Origin: Bacillus sp. MM2020_4
GTDB taxonomy: Bacteria > Bacillota > Bacilli > Bacillales > Cytobacillaceae
Direction of reading: 5' to 3'
Assembly (NCBI RefSeq): GCF_011250555.1
Contig: NZ_JAANMZ010000014.1
Location: 39,219-89,608 of the forward strand
DNA length: 50,390 bases
Made by a program: the position numbers and the translations under genes
In this document: one piece after another, positions 18,148-26,007 of the stretch
Position numbering within the stretch: position 1 is the first letter of the stretch
Layout: each line of letters opens with the position of its first letter
Notes under the pieces: generated by a model
Told to the model about the DNA's origin: nothing
Database searches by the model: none
What the model saw: only the letters and a program-made list of their open reading frames with translations

Positions 18148-19026
18148 TTATGATTTTGGTAAAGCGGAAAGATATTTATCTTGTAGTCTTTCAATATCCT
18201 TAAATTTAATGATATCCTTAAATTCGCTAAGCGGCATCATTTCGGTTCTCATCTCATCCGTCTTTTTATATTTTACGAGTTCATTTAAGCCATTTTGAAT
18301 AGCCGCACTTGAAAGTAACAGCGGAACAAGGGGGAAATGAATGAATTTGCAATTCATTTCTCTTAGTAATTCTTCCGGCAAGCCTTTAGGTGCAAACACT
18401 GTCATTTGTACAGAAAGCGGAACAGATACACTCTGACCAAACGTAACTAGACCATATTCATTACCATTCACATACGATAAAGGCTGAATAAAATCTGCAC
18501 CTGCCTCAATATAAGCATTGGCCCGTTTTGACGCTTCCTCTCCTTCCGCATCTGTCCTAGCGATAATAACAAAATCTTTATCCTCTCTTGCATCAACCGC
18601 TGCCCTAATCTTCGCCACTCCTTCTTCAAGCGAAATGAGTTCAGGCTTTGAGTTTATGCCAAGCGGACATCTTTTAGGTACCACTTGATCTTCTAGTGTT
18701 ATACCGGCAACTCCTGCCTTTTCAAAAGATCTTACCGTTCTCATTACATTTATCGCATTCCCATATCCAGTGTCTGCATCTGCAATAACGGGAGCGCTTA
18801 CGGCATTAACAATATTTTGCACCACTTGCAGATTCTCAGTTGCCGTATAAAGTTCCGCATCTGGTAAACCTAGTGCACTTGCAGAAACACCAAATCCTGT
18901 TGTAAAAACAGCATCAAATCCAGCATTTTCTATCATTATGGCGCTTAATGAATCATAAGCCCCTGCAGTATAAATGAACTCCTTCTCGTGAATCAGCTTT
19001 CTCAAAAGCTTGGCTTTGCTAGACAT
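18148..19026 (-). CDS. Isocitrate lyase/PEP mutase family lyase (2,3-dimethylmalate lyase-like)
   Basis: The 292-residue TIM-barrel protein has the family's DADTGYGN metal-binding motif, TLEDQ and ARTDA. The usual loop motif K(K/R)CGH of carbon-carbon lyases is KRCPL here: the cysteine is kept but the Gly-His is gone. Family members cleave 2-hydroxy acids such as methylisocitrate or 2,3-dimethylmalate, or act as decarboxylases or PEP mutases. Placement after an aconitase-family hydratase pair points to cleavage of the hydrated acid (inference). RBS GAGGGG precedes the ATG. The altered loop makes the exact reaction uncertain. Confidence 0.85.
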   Translation of the reverse strand: MSSKAKLLRKLIHEKEFIYTAGAYDSLSAIMIENAGFDAVFTTGFGVSASALGLPDAELYTATENLQVVQNIVNAVSAPVIADADTGYGNAINVMRTVRSFEKAGVAGITLEDQVVPKRCPLGINSKPELISLEEGVAKIRAAVDAREDKDFVIIARTDAEGEEASKRANAYIEAGADFIQPLSYVNGNEYGLVTFGQSVSVPLSVQMTVFAPKGLPEELLREMNCKFIHFPLVPLLLSSAAIQNGLNELVKYKKTDEMRTEMMPLSEFKDIIKFKDIERLQDKYLSALPKS

Positions 19027-19040
19027 AAGAATTCCCCTCT

Positions 19041-19565
19041 TTATTGTTGGATTTTTTGTTCATTGGCAAACCGTTGCTTTAAGTAGGCGATATGACCGCC
19101 AAGCTCAATCATGTATTTGTCCGACTTTGGAAGTGGATTATACACAATCTTTTCTTTCGTAGACTCATTTAGGATGAAAGATTCCTTCCAATTCACAGTA
19201 AGTTGATCAAAGCGTTTTACCTTCCCCAATATACCTTCACAATTTATTAGAGGCACTCCATCTGCCACTTGACCACGATAAAACCCAGGAGAAAAAGATT
19301 CTGCAATAATGCCCGCAATCCCCAAATGCCTCAACACTAACATAGGTGGTTTATGCGGGTGTCCATAGCCAAAGTTTCTCCCACCCACAATCCAATCACC
19401 CTTTTGAACCTTTTCGACAAAATCAGATTCATAGGGTTTCATACAGACCTTCACTAGATTATCCATGTTTGTTTCTTTAATATTCTCAATCCCAATGACA
19501 CGATCTATATCAAAATGGGATTCATTAAAAATCCAAATGGCCCTCCCCTTAAGAACGTTTTCCAA
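19041..19565 (-). CDS. Aconitase-family hydratase small subunit (LeuD/DmdB-like)
   Basis: The 174-residue swivel domain starts at a TTG with AAGGGGTG about 8 bases upstream. Early residues FNESHFDIDRVI match the LeuD N-terminus. The substrate loop, GCGSSREHA in isopropylmalate isomerase, is GYGHPHKPP here, so the substrate should differ from isopropylmalate. The partner large subunit ends 6 bases upstream. LeuD, homoaconitase small subunit or dimethylmaleate hydratase small subunit are the alternatives; the last fits the lyase neighbour best. Confidence 0.82.
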   Translation of the reverse strand: MENVLKGRAIWIFNESHFDIDRVIGIENIKETNMDNLVKVCMKPYESDFVEKVQKGDWIVGGRNFGYGHPHKPPMLVLRHLGIAGIIAESFSPGFYRGQVADGVPLINCEGILGKVKRFDQLTVNWKESFILNESTKEKIVYNPLPKSDKYMIELGGHIAYLKQRFANEQKIQQ

Positions 19566-19571
19566 GTTGAA

Positions 19572-20858
19572 TCACCCCTTACTCTCCATTAGGTAATTTG
19601 TATCCATATACTTTCTTGGATCAGTAATCACTCCATCGATTGCAGATGCTGCCACTGTTGCCGAACTTACTAAATAAATATCCGCCTCTGTACTTCCCAT
19701 TCTCCCCGGGACGTTTAAGGTTGCTGTTGATAATGCCTTTTGCCCTGCTGAGATGGTGCCACTTCTCCCGAAGCAAAAATCACAACTTGGGGCAGCAATA
19801 AAAGCCCCTGCTTCTAGGAAGATGGATAGAAGGCCCTCTTCAGAAGCTTGATGCATTAACTCATTGGACGATGGAATAATATTTAGCTTAAAGTTTGGAT
19901 CTACTTTTCTCCCTTTTAAAATTTCAGCAGCCACGCGCATGTCATCGATGGTTCCCCCCACGCACGAACCAATATATCCCTGGTCAATCCTCGTTCCCAC
20001 CACAGTACTAAGTGGAGCTATATTGGCTGGAGAAGGCGGAAGTACTACTAATGGTTCAAGATCTGTTAAATCGATAACATATTCATCTACGTACGTAGCA
20101 TCAGAATCTGGATGGATTCGTTCAAAGTCATTTAATGCTCGATCTTTTAAGTACTCTTCTACTCTAGCATCAGGTATAACGATAGCACTTACAGCGCCGA
20201 CAAACATGGCGAGACCACAGATAATGGCTCGTGCATCGATACTTAAATGGGCAACGGCAGGCCCATCAATTTCTAATACATTCGATAAACATCCATCCGG
20301 GCCAATTTTTGACTGAATGTAGTTATAAATATCCCGAGCCGTCACTCCTTTTCTCGGAATCCCTGTCAGGGTTACCTTGACGCTACCAGGAACTTGAACC
20401 ATTACTTTTTCTGAGAAATAGGCTTCAAATAAATATCGGCGGTTGCCTATCGCTAACGAACCAAGTGCTCCTAATGCACTTACATGTCCATCGTAATGAA
20501 ATAAAAATGATCCTGGTGTTGCATACCCAAGCTCACGAGCAATCTGATGCCCTATTCCTTTTCGTTCATAAAGAGTAATTCCTTGCTCCTTAGCAAAACG
20601 ACGTGTTTGTTCATGAAATGCCTCTTCCTTAGCTGTTATGGCTGGGGTCATGTGGTCAATAAACAAGACAAACTTTTCTGGGTTTTTTACGTACTTTATG
20701 CCAAACTCTTCCTTCATCTGCTTTTCAATCCGATCCGTATATCCAGGAAAGTCATACGCTAATACATAATCAGGAGAAACCATTAGTTCCTCCCCCGGTT
20801 TAACAAAGTCTTTTCCGGCTGCACGTGCTAGTATCTTCTCAGTTACTGTCATTCCCAA
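19572..20858 (-). CDS. Aconitase-family hydratase large subunit (LeuC/DmdA-like)
   Basis: 428 residues from a TTG at 20858 (GGAGGT 7-8 bases upstream; an ATG two codons later is possible). Iron-sulfur ligands are consistent with one Cys in GSCVGGTIDDMR (normally GSCTNGR) and two in PSCDFCFG. The DSHT substrate motif reads YDGHV. These substitutions set it apart from housekeeping LeuC while keeping the cluster. Pairs of this type include isopropylmalate, citraconate and dimethylmaleate hydratases. First gene of the operon with small subunit, lyase and dctPQM, all on the minus strand with gaps under 60 bases between most genes. Confidence 0.85.
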   Translation of the reverse strand: MGMTVTEKILARAAGKDFVKPGEELMVSPDYVLAYDFPGYTDRIEKQMKEEFGIKYVKNPEKFVLFIDHMTPAITAKEEAFHEQTRRFAKEQGITLYERKGIGHQIARELGYATPGSFLFHYDGHVSALGALGSLAIGNRRYLFEAYFSEKVMVQVPGSVKVTLTGIPRKGVTARDIYNYIQSKIGPDGCLSNVLEIDGPAVAHLSIDARAIICGLAMFVGAVSAIVIPDARVEEYLKDRALNDFERIHPDSDATYVDEYVIDLTDLEPLVVLPPSPANIAPLSTVVGTRIDQGYIGSCVGGTIDDMRVAAEILKGRKVDPNFKLNIIPSSNELMHQASEEGLLSIFLEAGAFIAAPSCDFCFGRSGTISAGQKALSTATLNVPGRMGSTEADIYLVSSATVAASAIDGVITDPRKYMDTNYLMESKG

Positions 20859-20904
20859 TTTTTCCACCTCCAGAATTTGATATAAAAGGAGCCACTTACC
20901 AAAT

Positions 20905-20929
20905 TGACCCAAGTCAGTGACCGTGGTCA
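20905..20929. promoter_or_regulatory. Probable TetR operator between the divergent genes
   Basis: TGACCGTGGTCA (20918-20929) is a palindrome with 5-bp arms; TGACCCAAGTCA (20905-20916) beside it is a second, weaker site. They lie between the hydratase operon and tetR, next to a TATAAT-rich stretch (20941-20953) that could hold divergent -10 elements. Repression by the adjacent TetR protein is inferred. Confidence 0.55.
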
Positions 20930-21018
20930 TTGTTTTTTTTTATTATATAATCTATAATCAAATGGAGTCAATATAAATTATTTTGAATTTACTGAATATT
21001 TTTTTAGGGGTGAGGACC

Positions 21019-21609
21019 TTGAATCAGAGACAGATCAATGCCATGCACACAAAAGAAAAAATTTATAAAGTCGCTTTAAAGTTATTTATTGAACACGGCT
21101 TTGAAAATGTATCCATAAACGATATTACTCAACAGGTTGGAATGGCGAAAGGAACCTTTTACACGCACTTTAAATCGAAGGATCAAATAATAGTCGACCA
21201 TTATAGGAAAATTGATGACCACTATGAAGATACCTTTCAAGTCTTAACAAATATAGAATCAAACTATGAAAGAGTTATGTTAATTTTAAAAGAGGGATTT
21301 TTATATACAGAAAAAATTGGGAAGGAATTATTACGAGTGGTTCTAATTAGTCAAATTAGTGGCAAGGAAGATATTCCCTTTGTTATGGATAGCAGACGAA
21401 AAATCTATAAAATTTTATTAGAGTTGGTTCGAAATGGCCAACAAAATGGGGAGTTTTCTTTAGAACATGAGGCTAATAAAATCGTCGTTTCCATCCTACA
21501 ACATTACAGCGGAGTTTATATGAGATGGTGTTTATTAGATGAAGAGGATTCACTTACCGAAATCGGAATGGATTCTATACGTTTATTATTCGATAGTTTC
21601 AGAAAATGA
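21019..21609 (+). CDS. TetR/AcrR family regulator
   Basis: 196 residues from a TTG at 21019, chosen because AGGGGTGAGG lies just upstream; a TTG at 20983 has no RBS. The N-terminal HTH (VSINDITQQVGMAKGTFYTHFKSKDQI, about residues 28-55) is typical TetR; the C-terminal helical domain is the ligand-binding part. It is divergent from the hydratase/lyase/TRAP operon and probably its regulator, with the operon substrate or a derivative as inducer (inference). Confidence 0.88.
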   Translation: MNQRQINAMHTKEKIYKVALKLFIEHGFENVSINDITQQVGMAKGTFYTHFKSKDQIIVDHYRKIDDHYEDTFQVLTNIESNYERVMLILKEGFLYTEKIGKELLRVVLISQISGKEDIPFVMDSRRKIYKILLELVRNGQQNGEFSLEHEANKIVVSILQHYSGVYMRWCLLDEEDSLTEIGMDSIRLLFDSFRK

Positions 21610-21833
21610 TGGTCGATAGTTGGCGTCCGTATTCGGGAAAAGAAAGTCGTAAAAGCAGCAAAAGGACCCTAAAAACGTGAACTCCTTTCAGGGTTCAAAT
21701 CAACTAGTAAATGGTAATCTACTAGGTCTATTAAGAGGCGGTTTGATCTTGTTAGTGTCTGTTTATCCATCTGGAGAAACAACTAAAACAATTTGAGCTG
21801 CGTAGGTATGTGACAAAACCGCCTCTCGACAGC

Positions 21834-21941
21834 CTTCGCACCCCAAAAGTCTCGTAATCCCTTCTTTAACAGCAACAGCAGCAAATCCAATCAAACAGTT
21901 GATTAACATGCAATTTACTAATGAATCGTTTGATTAAATGT
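21834..21941. repeat. Dispersed repeat with TetR-style palindrome, copy at 21.8 kb
   Basis: From CTTCGCACCCC to GTTTGATTAAATG it aligns with 12396-12510, including CAGCAAATCCAATCAAAC and two TCAAAC/GTTTGA palindromes. Both copies are non-coding. Confidence 0.65.
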
Positions 21942-21992
21942 GGCCAAAATCCTTATGTTAAAATACCTCAGGCCAGTTGGTCGGTAAAATTC

Positions 21993-22022
21993 CTGTCGAA
22001 GATCGGTCTCAATCTTCGACAG
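21993..22022. terminator. Hairpin with perfect 11-bp arms
   Basis: CTGTCGAAGAT pairs with ATCTTCGACAG around an 8-base loop. No strong T-tract follows, so it may be a REP-like hairpin rather than a true terminator. Its ATCTTCGACA arm recurs in the repeats near 34021, 35730 and 42439. Confidence 0.5.
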
Positions 22023-22135
22023 CTATCCTCACTAGCACCTTATAAAAACGAATACTCAACAAAAGGTGGTACATTTTGATACTATCAAACGATTAGTTAA
22101 ACTCCCCACACCACTGCTACTGCTAAATAGGGGGT

Positions 22136-22232
22136 TCTATAATAAAATGCGTCGAAGTAGGTTGCCCTTACACACGATGACGTTTCTTTTCCCCCCCATT
22201 GTCAATGAAGCAAGAGAACCGTCCCCTGCTTC
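22136..22232. repeat. Dispersed intergenic repeat, copy at 22 kb
   Basis: TCTATAATAAAATGCGTCGAA through CAATGAAGCAAGAGAACCGTCCCC matches the copy at 15021-15122. Confidence 0.7.
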
Positions 22233-22266
22233 ACTTTGAACGATACTAGGCAGCGGAATAATTATT

Positions 22267-23190
22267 TTATACTGCCGTTACATTCATAAAATTTTCTACC
22301 TCATCGATAGTTGGATAAGAAGATTGTGTGCCACGTTTTGTGACGCTTAATGCCGCAAATGCAGTAGCCATTTTTATTGCATGAAGGATATCTTTATTCT
22401 TCACAAAATAGTGGGCAAAGCAGCCGATGAAAGCATCTCCCGCTCCAGTTGTGTCAATCGCATTTACTTTATACGAGTCCACCATATGTGCCTCACCTTT
22501 GGTTACCCACATGACTCCACGACTACCCATCGTGACAATCACATCCTTAACCCCTTTATCAATTAAGTTGATTGCAGCAGCTTTGATTTGCTCTTCCGTT
22601 TCGACAGGCATGCCCGTCAAGATCTCTAATTCAGTTTCATTTGGAATGAAAAAGTCGCATTTACATACATAACTGAAGTCCAGATCTATAGTGGCTGGTG
22701 CAGGATTAAGGATAACAGGAATTCCATTCTCATTACCAAATTCGATTGCTCGATATATCGTCTCTAGCGGTATCTCCAGTTGCAGAACAAGTAAAGAACA
22801 TTTCTTTAATTTCTCTGCTGCCCGGTCTATATCCGCGGGTAAAAGGTACTGATTCGCCCCTTTAATAATGAGGATACGATTTTTGGATTCTGGATCTACA
22901 AAAATGGGCGCGACACCACTTGAGGTATCTTGAACTTTATTCGTAAACTCCGTATCAATTCCGTAATTTTCAAGATTTTTAATTGTATTCTCCGCAAAAA
23001 GATCATCTCCCACCTTTGTGACCATCATCACCTTGGAGCCCATCTTAGCAGCCGCAACGGCCTGATTTGCGCCTTTACCTCCACACCCAATCTTAAAGTC
23101 CGGTGCCTCTAGTGTTTCCCCTTCTTTTGGCATCTTATTAATATATGAAATTAGATCCACCATATTGGATCCGATTACTGCGATATCCAT
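22267..23190 (-). CDS. rbsK: Ribokinase-family sugar kinase
   Basis: The 307-residue PfkB-family kinase has the ribokinase signature VDLISYINKMPKEGETLEAPDFKIGCGGKGANQAVAAAK near the N-terminus (split here for clarity: GGKGANQAVAA) and the catalytic loop DTTGAGDAFIGCF with its Asp base near residue 252. It phosphorylates ribose or a related pentose with ATP. It is the last gene of the transporter/DUF4432/kinase operon, 12 bases after the DUF4432 gene. There is no rbsD or ABC transporter beside it, so the sugar may be other than ribose; the gene symbol rests on family similarity. Confidence 0.85.
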   Translation of the reverse strand: MDIAVIGSNMVDLISYINKMPKEGETLEAPDFKIGCGGKGANQAVAAAKMGSKVMMVTKVGDDLFAENTIKNLENYGIDTEFTNKVQDTSSGVAPIFVDPESKNRILIIKGANQYLLPADIDRAAEKLKKCSLLVLQLEIPLETIYRAIEFGNENGIPVILNPAPATIDLDFSYVCKCDFFIPNETELEILTGMPVETEEQIKAAAINLIDKGVKDVIVTMGSRGVMWVTKGEAHMVDSYKVNAIDTTGAGDAFIGCFAHYFVKNKDILHAIKMATAFAALSVTKRGTQSSYPTIDEVENFMNVTAV

Positions 23191-23202
23191 GTGATTACCT
23201 CC

Positions 23203-24219
23203 TTATTTCTTTCCCGTTACCACTGTAAACGTTCTCTCTTCACCTGCATCAAGCTTTAGTAATGTACCTGACTTTTCAGCAGCAAGAAACCCTTCCGGCC
23301 TGCAAGTCGCTGGAAGTACGAAGGCTCCCACCTGTTGATCACAATTATGAAGAATCCAACGTGTGGCGTAATTTAGTTCAGCCGTTGAAAACTGGGTAAA
23401 AAATACTGTTCCATCCGGTGATATCATTTCGAATTCAGCCGTTTCCTGGTACTGGTTTATTCGATCCGCAAAAAAGACAATCTCAGGATCGTACATCTCC
23501 GGCCTATTTAAAGTGCTAATCGTTTCTTCGCCGCTGATGATCTTTTTATTATAATCCAGCCATCCTTCAGTCGGTTTGACATGTCCCGGTACTGATTCTC
23601 TCAGTTTAAAAGCCTTGTCAGGGATATTTTGCTTCAATACCGCATTCTCGACATACGCATAGTTCGTGTGACACATATATTGAAGTGGCATTTCTAAGCC
23701 AGAGAGGTTTTTAACATTCATGCTGATTTCAATGAACGATTCTTTGTTGAACATTTTTACGGTTGGTCGTGCAAGATAGTGATGGCCAAACCCCTTCATG
23801 TACTCGGTTTCACCGCAAATGGTTATGCCTTCAGCCGTGATTTCAAGCCATGCCCGGTCCATTTCAGCACAAGGCATTTCACCATGCAACTCGTGATCAT
23901 CCTCTGGTCCCGGACAACCGTTTCGGATCAGACCGGAATGAAAGGCAAAGCAGCCATATGTATCTATGACACTCGTTACTTTTTTCGGCTGCGAGAACAT
24001 ATTTTTCATTTTAAGATCTGTATGATCAAACTCTAAGTCCCAAATCATCTGACCCATAAATGGAAGCACAACCATCCTGCCACGTAAATTACGAAGTTCA
24101 ATTGCTTCCACTCCTGATGGATACCGGAAAAGACTTGCCTTCAATTCCGCGTTTTGGAATATCACCTTGCTGGTATCGGTAAAAAAATGACGCTGCAATT
24201 CAATTGTTCCTAGAGTCAT
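23203..24219 (-). CDS. DUF4432 family aldose-epimerase-like protein
   Basis: The 338-residue beta-sandwich protein resembles galactose-mutarotase-fold proteins of the DUF4432 group (GCFAFHSGLIRNGCPGPEDDHELHGEMP, with the conserved His pair around HELHGE). It probably interconverts sugar anomers or epimers in the cytoplasm before phosphorylation by the kinase 12 bases downstream. The transporter gene lies 71 bases upstream. The substrate is unknown. Confidence 0.82.
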   Translation of the reverse strand: MTLGTIELQRHFFTDTSKVIFQNAELKASLFRYPSGVEAIELRNLRGRMVVLPFMGQMIWDLEFDHTDLKMKNMFSQPKKVTSVIDTYGCFAFHSGLIRNGCPGPEDDHELHGEMPCAEMDRAWLEITAEGITICGETEYMKGFGHHYLARPTVKMFNKESFIEISMNVKNLSGLEMPLQYMCHTNYAYVENAVLKQNIPDKAFKLRESVPGHVKPTEGWLDYNKKIISGEETISTLNRPEMYDPEIVFFADRINQYQETAEFEMISPDGTVFFTQFSTAELNYATRWILHNCDQQVGAFVLPATCRPEGFLAAEKSGTLLKLDAGEERTFTVVTGKK

Positions 24220-24290
24220 TTCATTTCATCTCCTCTATTTTCCACGATGGGCAGCAAATTCAATGCTGCCTCATTGATCATCTTGTTTTC

Positions 24291-25646
24291 TTATTGTGCT
24301 TTCTTAAGGCCTGCCTCTTCGCCCTGGATCATGGTCGAATTCTGCTTCATTTTTCCAAAGAAGTGGAAACCAACATATAGGAAGCAAAGCATCGGAACAA
24401 GGAATGAAAGCTGCATCGAACCAAAGAAGTCGGAAGCGAATCCTTGAATGGCTGGAACCACCGCTGCCCCAACAATGGACATAACCAGAATGGCCCCGGC
24501 TAATGCTGTGTATTGCTTGTCTTTAACAGAATTAAGTGTTTCTGCATAAATGGTTGCCCAACAAGGACCAAATAGCATACTAACAGCAACAGCACCGTAA
24601 ACCGCTGTCATGTTTGGTACGAACGAGACATATGCAAGCGTTGCTGCACCAATGACTGAATAAATAACCAATATTTTAGATGAATGAAAGCGAGTGATTA
24701 AGAAATTGGCGATGAACTTTCCGATAAAAAAGGCGCTAAAGCTGAACACCATGAAGTTCGAAGCCACTCGTTCGTTAATATCCGGATTCAAGTCAAGTGC
24801 GAGACGAATCGTAAACGACCATACCGTTACTTGCATACCAACATATAAAAATTCCGCTGCAATTCCTTTTCGGAATTCTTTTATTCCTGCTAGATATTTC
24901 AATGTTTGGACTAAATTAGGTGACTTCCCAGAACCCTTTTCCTTTTTCACCACTGGTTTACATGAAGGGAATTTAGTGAACACAAATAATACGACCATAG
25001 CAATGAGCACAAATATAATATATTTATACGGCTCTAGCGTGTGCTGAAGCATTTCGAGTCCAAAAGCATGAGCTTCTTTTGGAGACATAGAAGCCATTCT
25101 AGCTTCCAGACTAGCGCCTTCCTGGAAAACAAGATATTTACCAAGCAGGATACCTGAAATTGATCCAAGCGGATAAAATGTTTGGCTGATATTCAAGCGC
25201 AACGTCGAAAACTGACGCGGTCCAATCATAGAGCTGTACGTATTGGCTGCTGTTTCCAAAAATCCTAGGCCAATTGCAATGGCGAAGAGTGCAACTAGAA
25301 ACATGGTATAGGTTGCCATTTCGGAAGCTGGATAGAATAATGTACAGCCAGCAATATAAAACAGTAAACCGACAATAATTCCAATCTTGTAATTTGTCTT
25401 TTTGATAACCATCGACGCTGGAATCGCTACAAAAAAGTAGCCCCCATAAAATGCACTTTGAACAAACGCACTCGCAAAATCACTTAACTCAAATACATGC
25501 TTGAACTGTGTGATCAAGATATCATTCAAGCTGGCTGCTACCGCCCACATTGGAAACAATAACGACAAAAGAATGAACTGTAGAATAGGAGTTCGGTTTA
25601 AGTAGCCATCTGGTAACTGAATAATATTTTTGCTTTTCATGTTCAT
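24291..25646 (-). CDS. MFS sugar transporter, FucP-like
   Basis: The 451-residue protein has 12 predicted membrane segments. Signatures fit the fucose:proton symporter (FHS) group: WAVAASLNDILITQFKHVFELSDFASAFVQSAFYGGYF in helices 1-2 and GLGFLETAANTYSSMIGP in helix 4-5. It should import a sugar by proton symport. It heads the operon and has two LacI-type operators in its upstream region (25733-25742 and 25808-25817). Confidence 0.88.
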   Translation of the reverse strand: MNMKSKNIIQLPDGYLNRTPILQFILLSLLFPMWAVAASLNDILITQFKHVFELSDFASAFVQSAFYGGYFFVAIPASMVIKKTNYKIGIIVGLLFYIAGCTLFYPASEMATYTMFLVALFAIAIGLGFLETAANTYSSMIGPRQFSTLRLNISQTFYPLGSISGILLGKYLVFQEGASLEARMASMSPKEAHAFGLEMLQHTLEPYKYIIFVLIAMVVLFVFTKFPSCKPVVKKEKGSGKSPNLVQTLKYLAGIKEFRKGIAAEFLYVGMQVTVWSFTIRLALDLNPDINERVASNFMVFSFSAFFIGKFIANFLITRFHSSKILVIYSVIGAATLAYVSFVPNMTAVYGAVAVSMLFGPCWATIYAETLNSVKDKQYTALAGAILVMSIVGAAVVPAIQGFASDFFGSMQLSFLVPMLCFLYVGFHFFGKMKQNSTMIQGEEAGLKKAQ

Positions 25647-25732
25647 TTCTCCTTAGTAATAAATTGTAAAAATATGAAGCGTCTTACCATCCTCTTTTAC
25701 TAACTTGATCAATCTATCCGTTTTCAAAAATG

Positions 25733-25817
25733 TAAACGTTTAGATTTATTTAGAAAAAAATAGATTTAACAGCTATTATTAAAAAAACTTATGCAGAACA
25801 TATAATGTAAACGTTTA
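25733..25817. promoter_or_regulatory. Two LacI-type operators upstream of the transporter operon
   Basis: TGTAAACGTTTAGATTT occurs at 25731 and again at 25806; cores TAAACGTTTA at 25733-25742 and 25808-25817 are perfect palindromes 75 bases apart. The same motif flanks the lacI start (27044-27121), so all four probably bind the neighbouring LacI protein. The core also resembles a cre site, so CcpA binding cannot be excluded. Confidence 0.75.
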
Positions 25818-25965
25818 GATTTTTTGTTCGAATTTAGAATATCACTGTTCACAAATGATGGCAAGACTTTTCTGTATACGTTTGCAGAAAAACCTATAAA
25901 ATGATGATCCGTTACCAGATGATAAAGGAGGTTTAGAAACTGAGGGATCCTATTTATCCATCGAA

Positions 25966-25998
25966 AACAGCCTCATCCACGTAAAGAATGGGGCTGTT
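25966..25998 (-). terminator. Terminator after lacI
   Basis: AACAGCC(T)CAT pairs with ATG(G)GGCTGTT. It lies just past the lacI stop codon on the minus strand. Confidence 0.6.
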
Positions 25999-26007
25999 CA
26001 TTTCCAT

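Larger units (their letters stand above)
21610..22266. other. 657-bp intergenic region with repeat remnants
   Basis: No gene was found. The stretch contains two dispersed repeat pieces (21834-21941 and 22136-22232), a perfect 11-bp-arm hairpin at 21993-22022 and a TCAAACGATTAGTTAAACTCCCC block (about 22086) that matches 12484 onwards. It looks like overlapping insertions of REP-like elements. Confidence 0.7.

Noticed and set aside
15123..20858. Leucine biosynthesis (leuCD)
   Set aside because: No leuA or leuB, and the small-subunit substrate loop and large-subunit DSHT motif are replaced; the lyase and TRAP neighbours point to catabolism.
25920..25960. Orphan AAAGGAGGT on the plus strand before the lacI terminator
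   Set aside because: No start codon at proper distance opens a meaningful frame.
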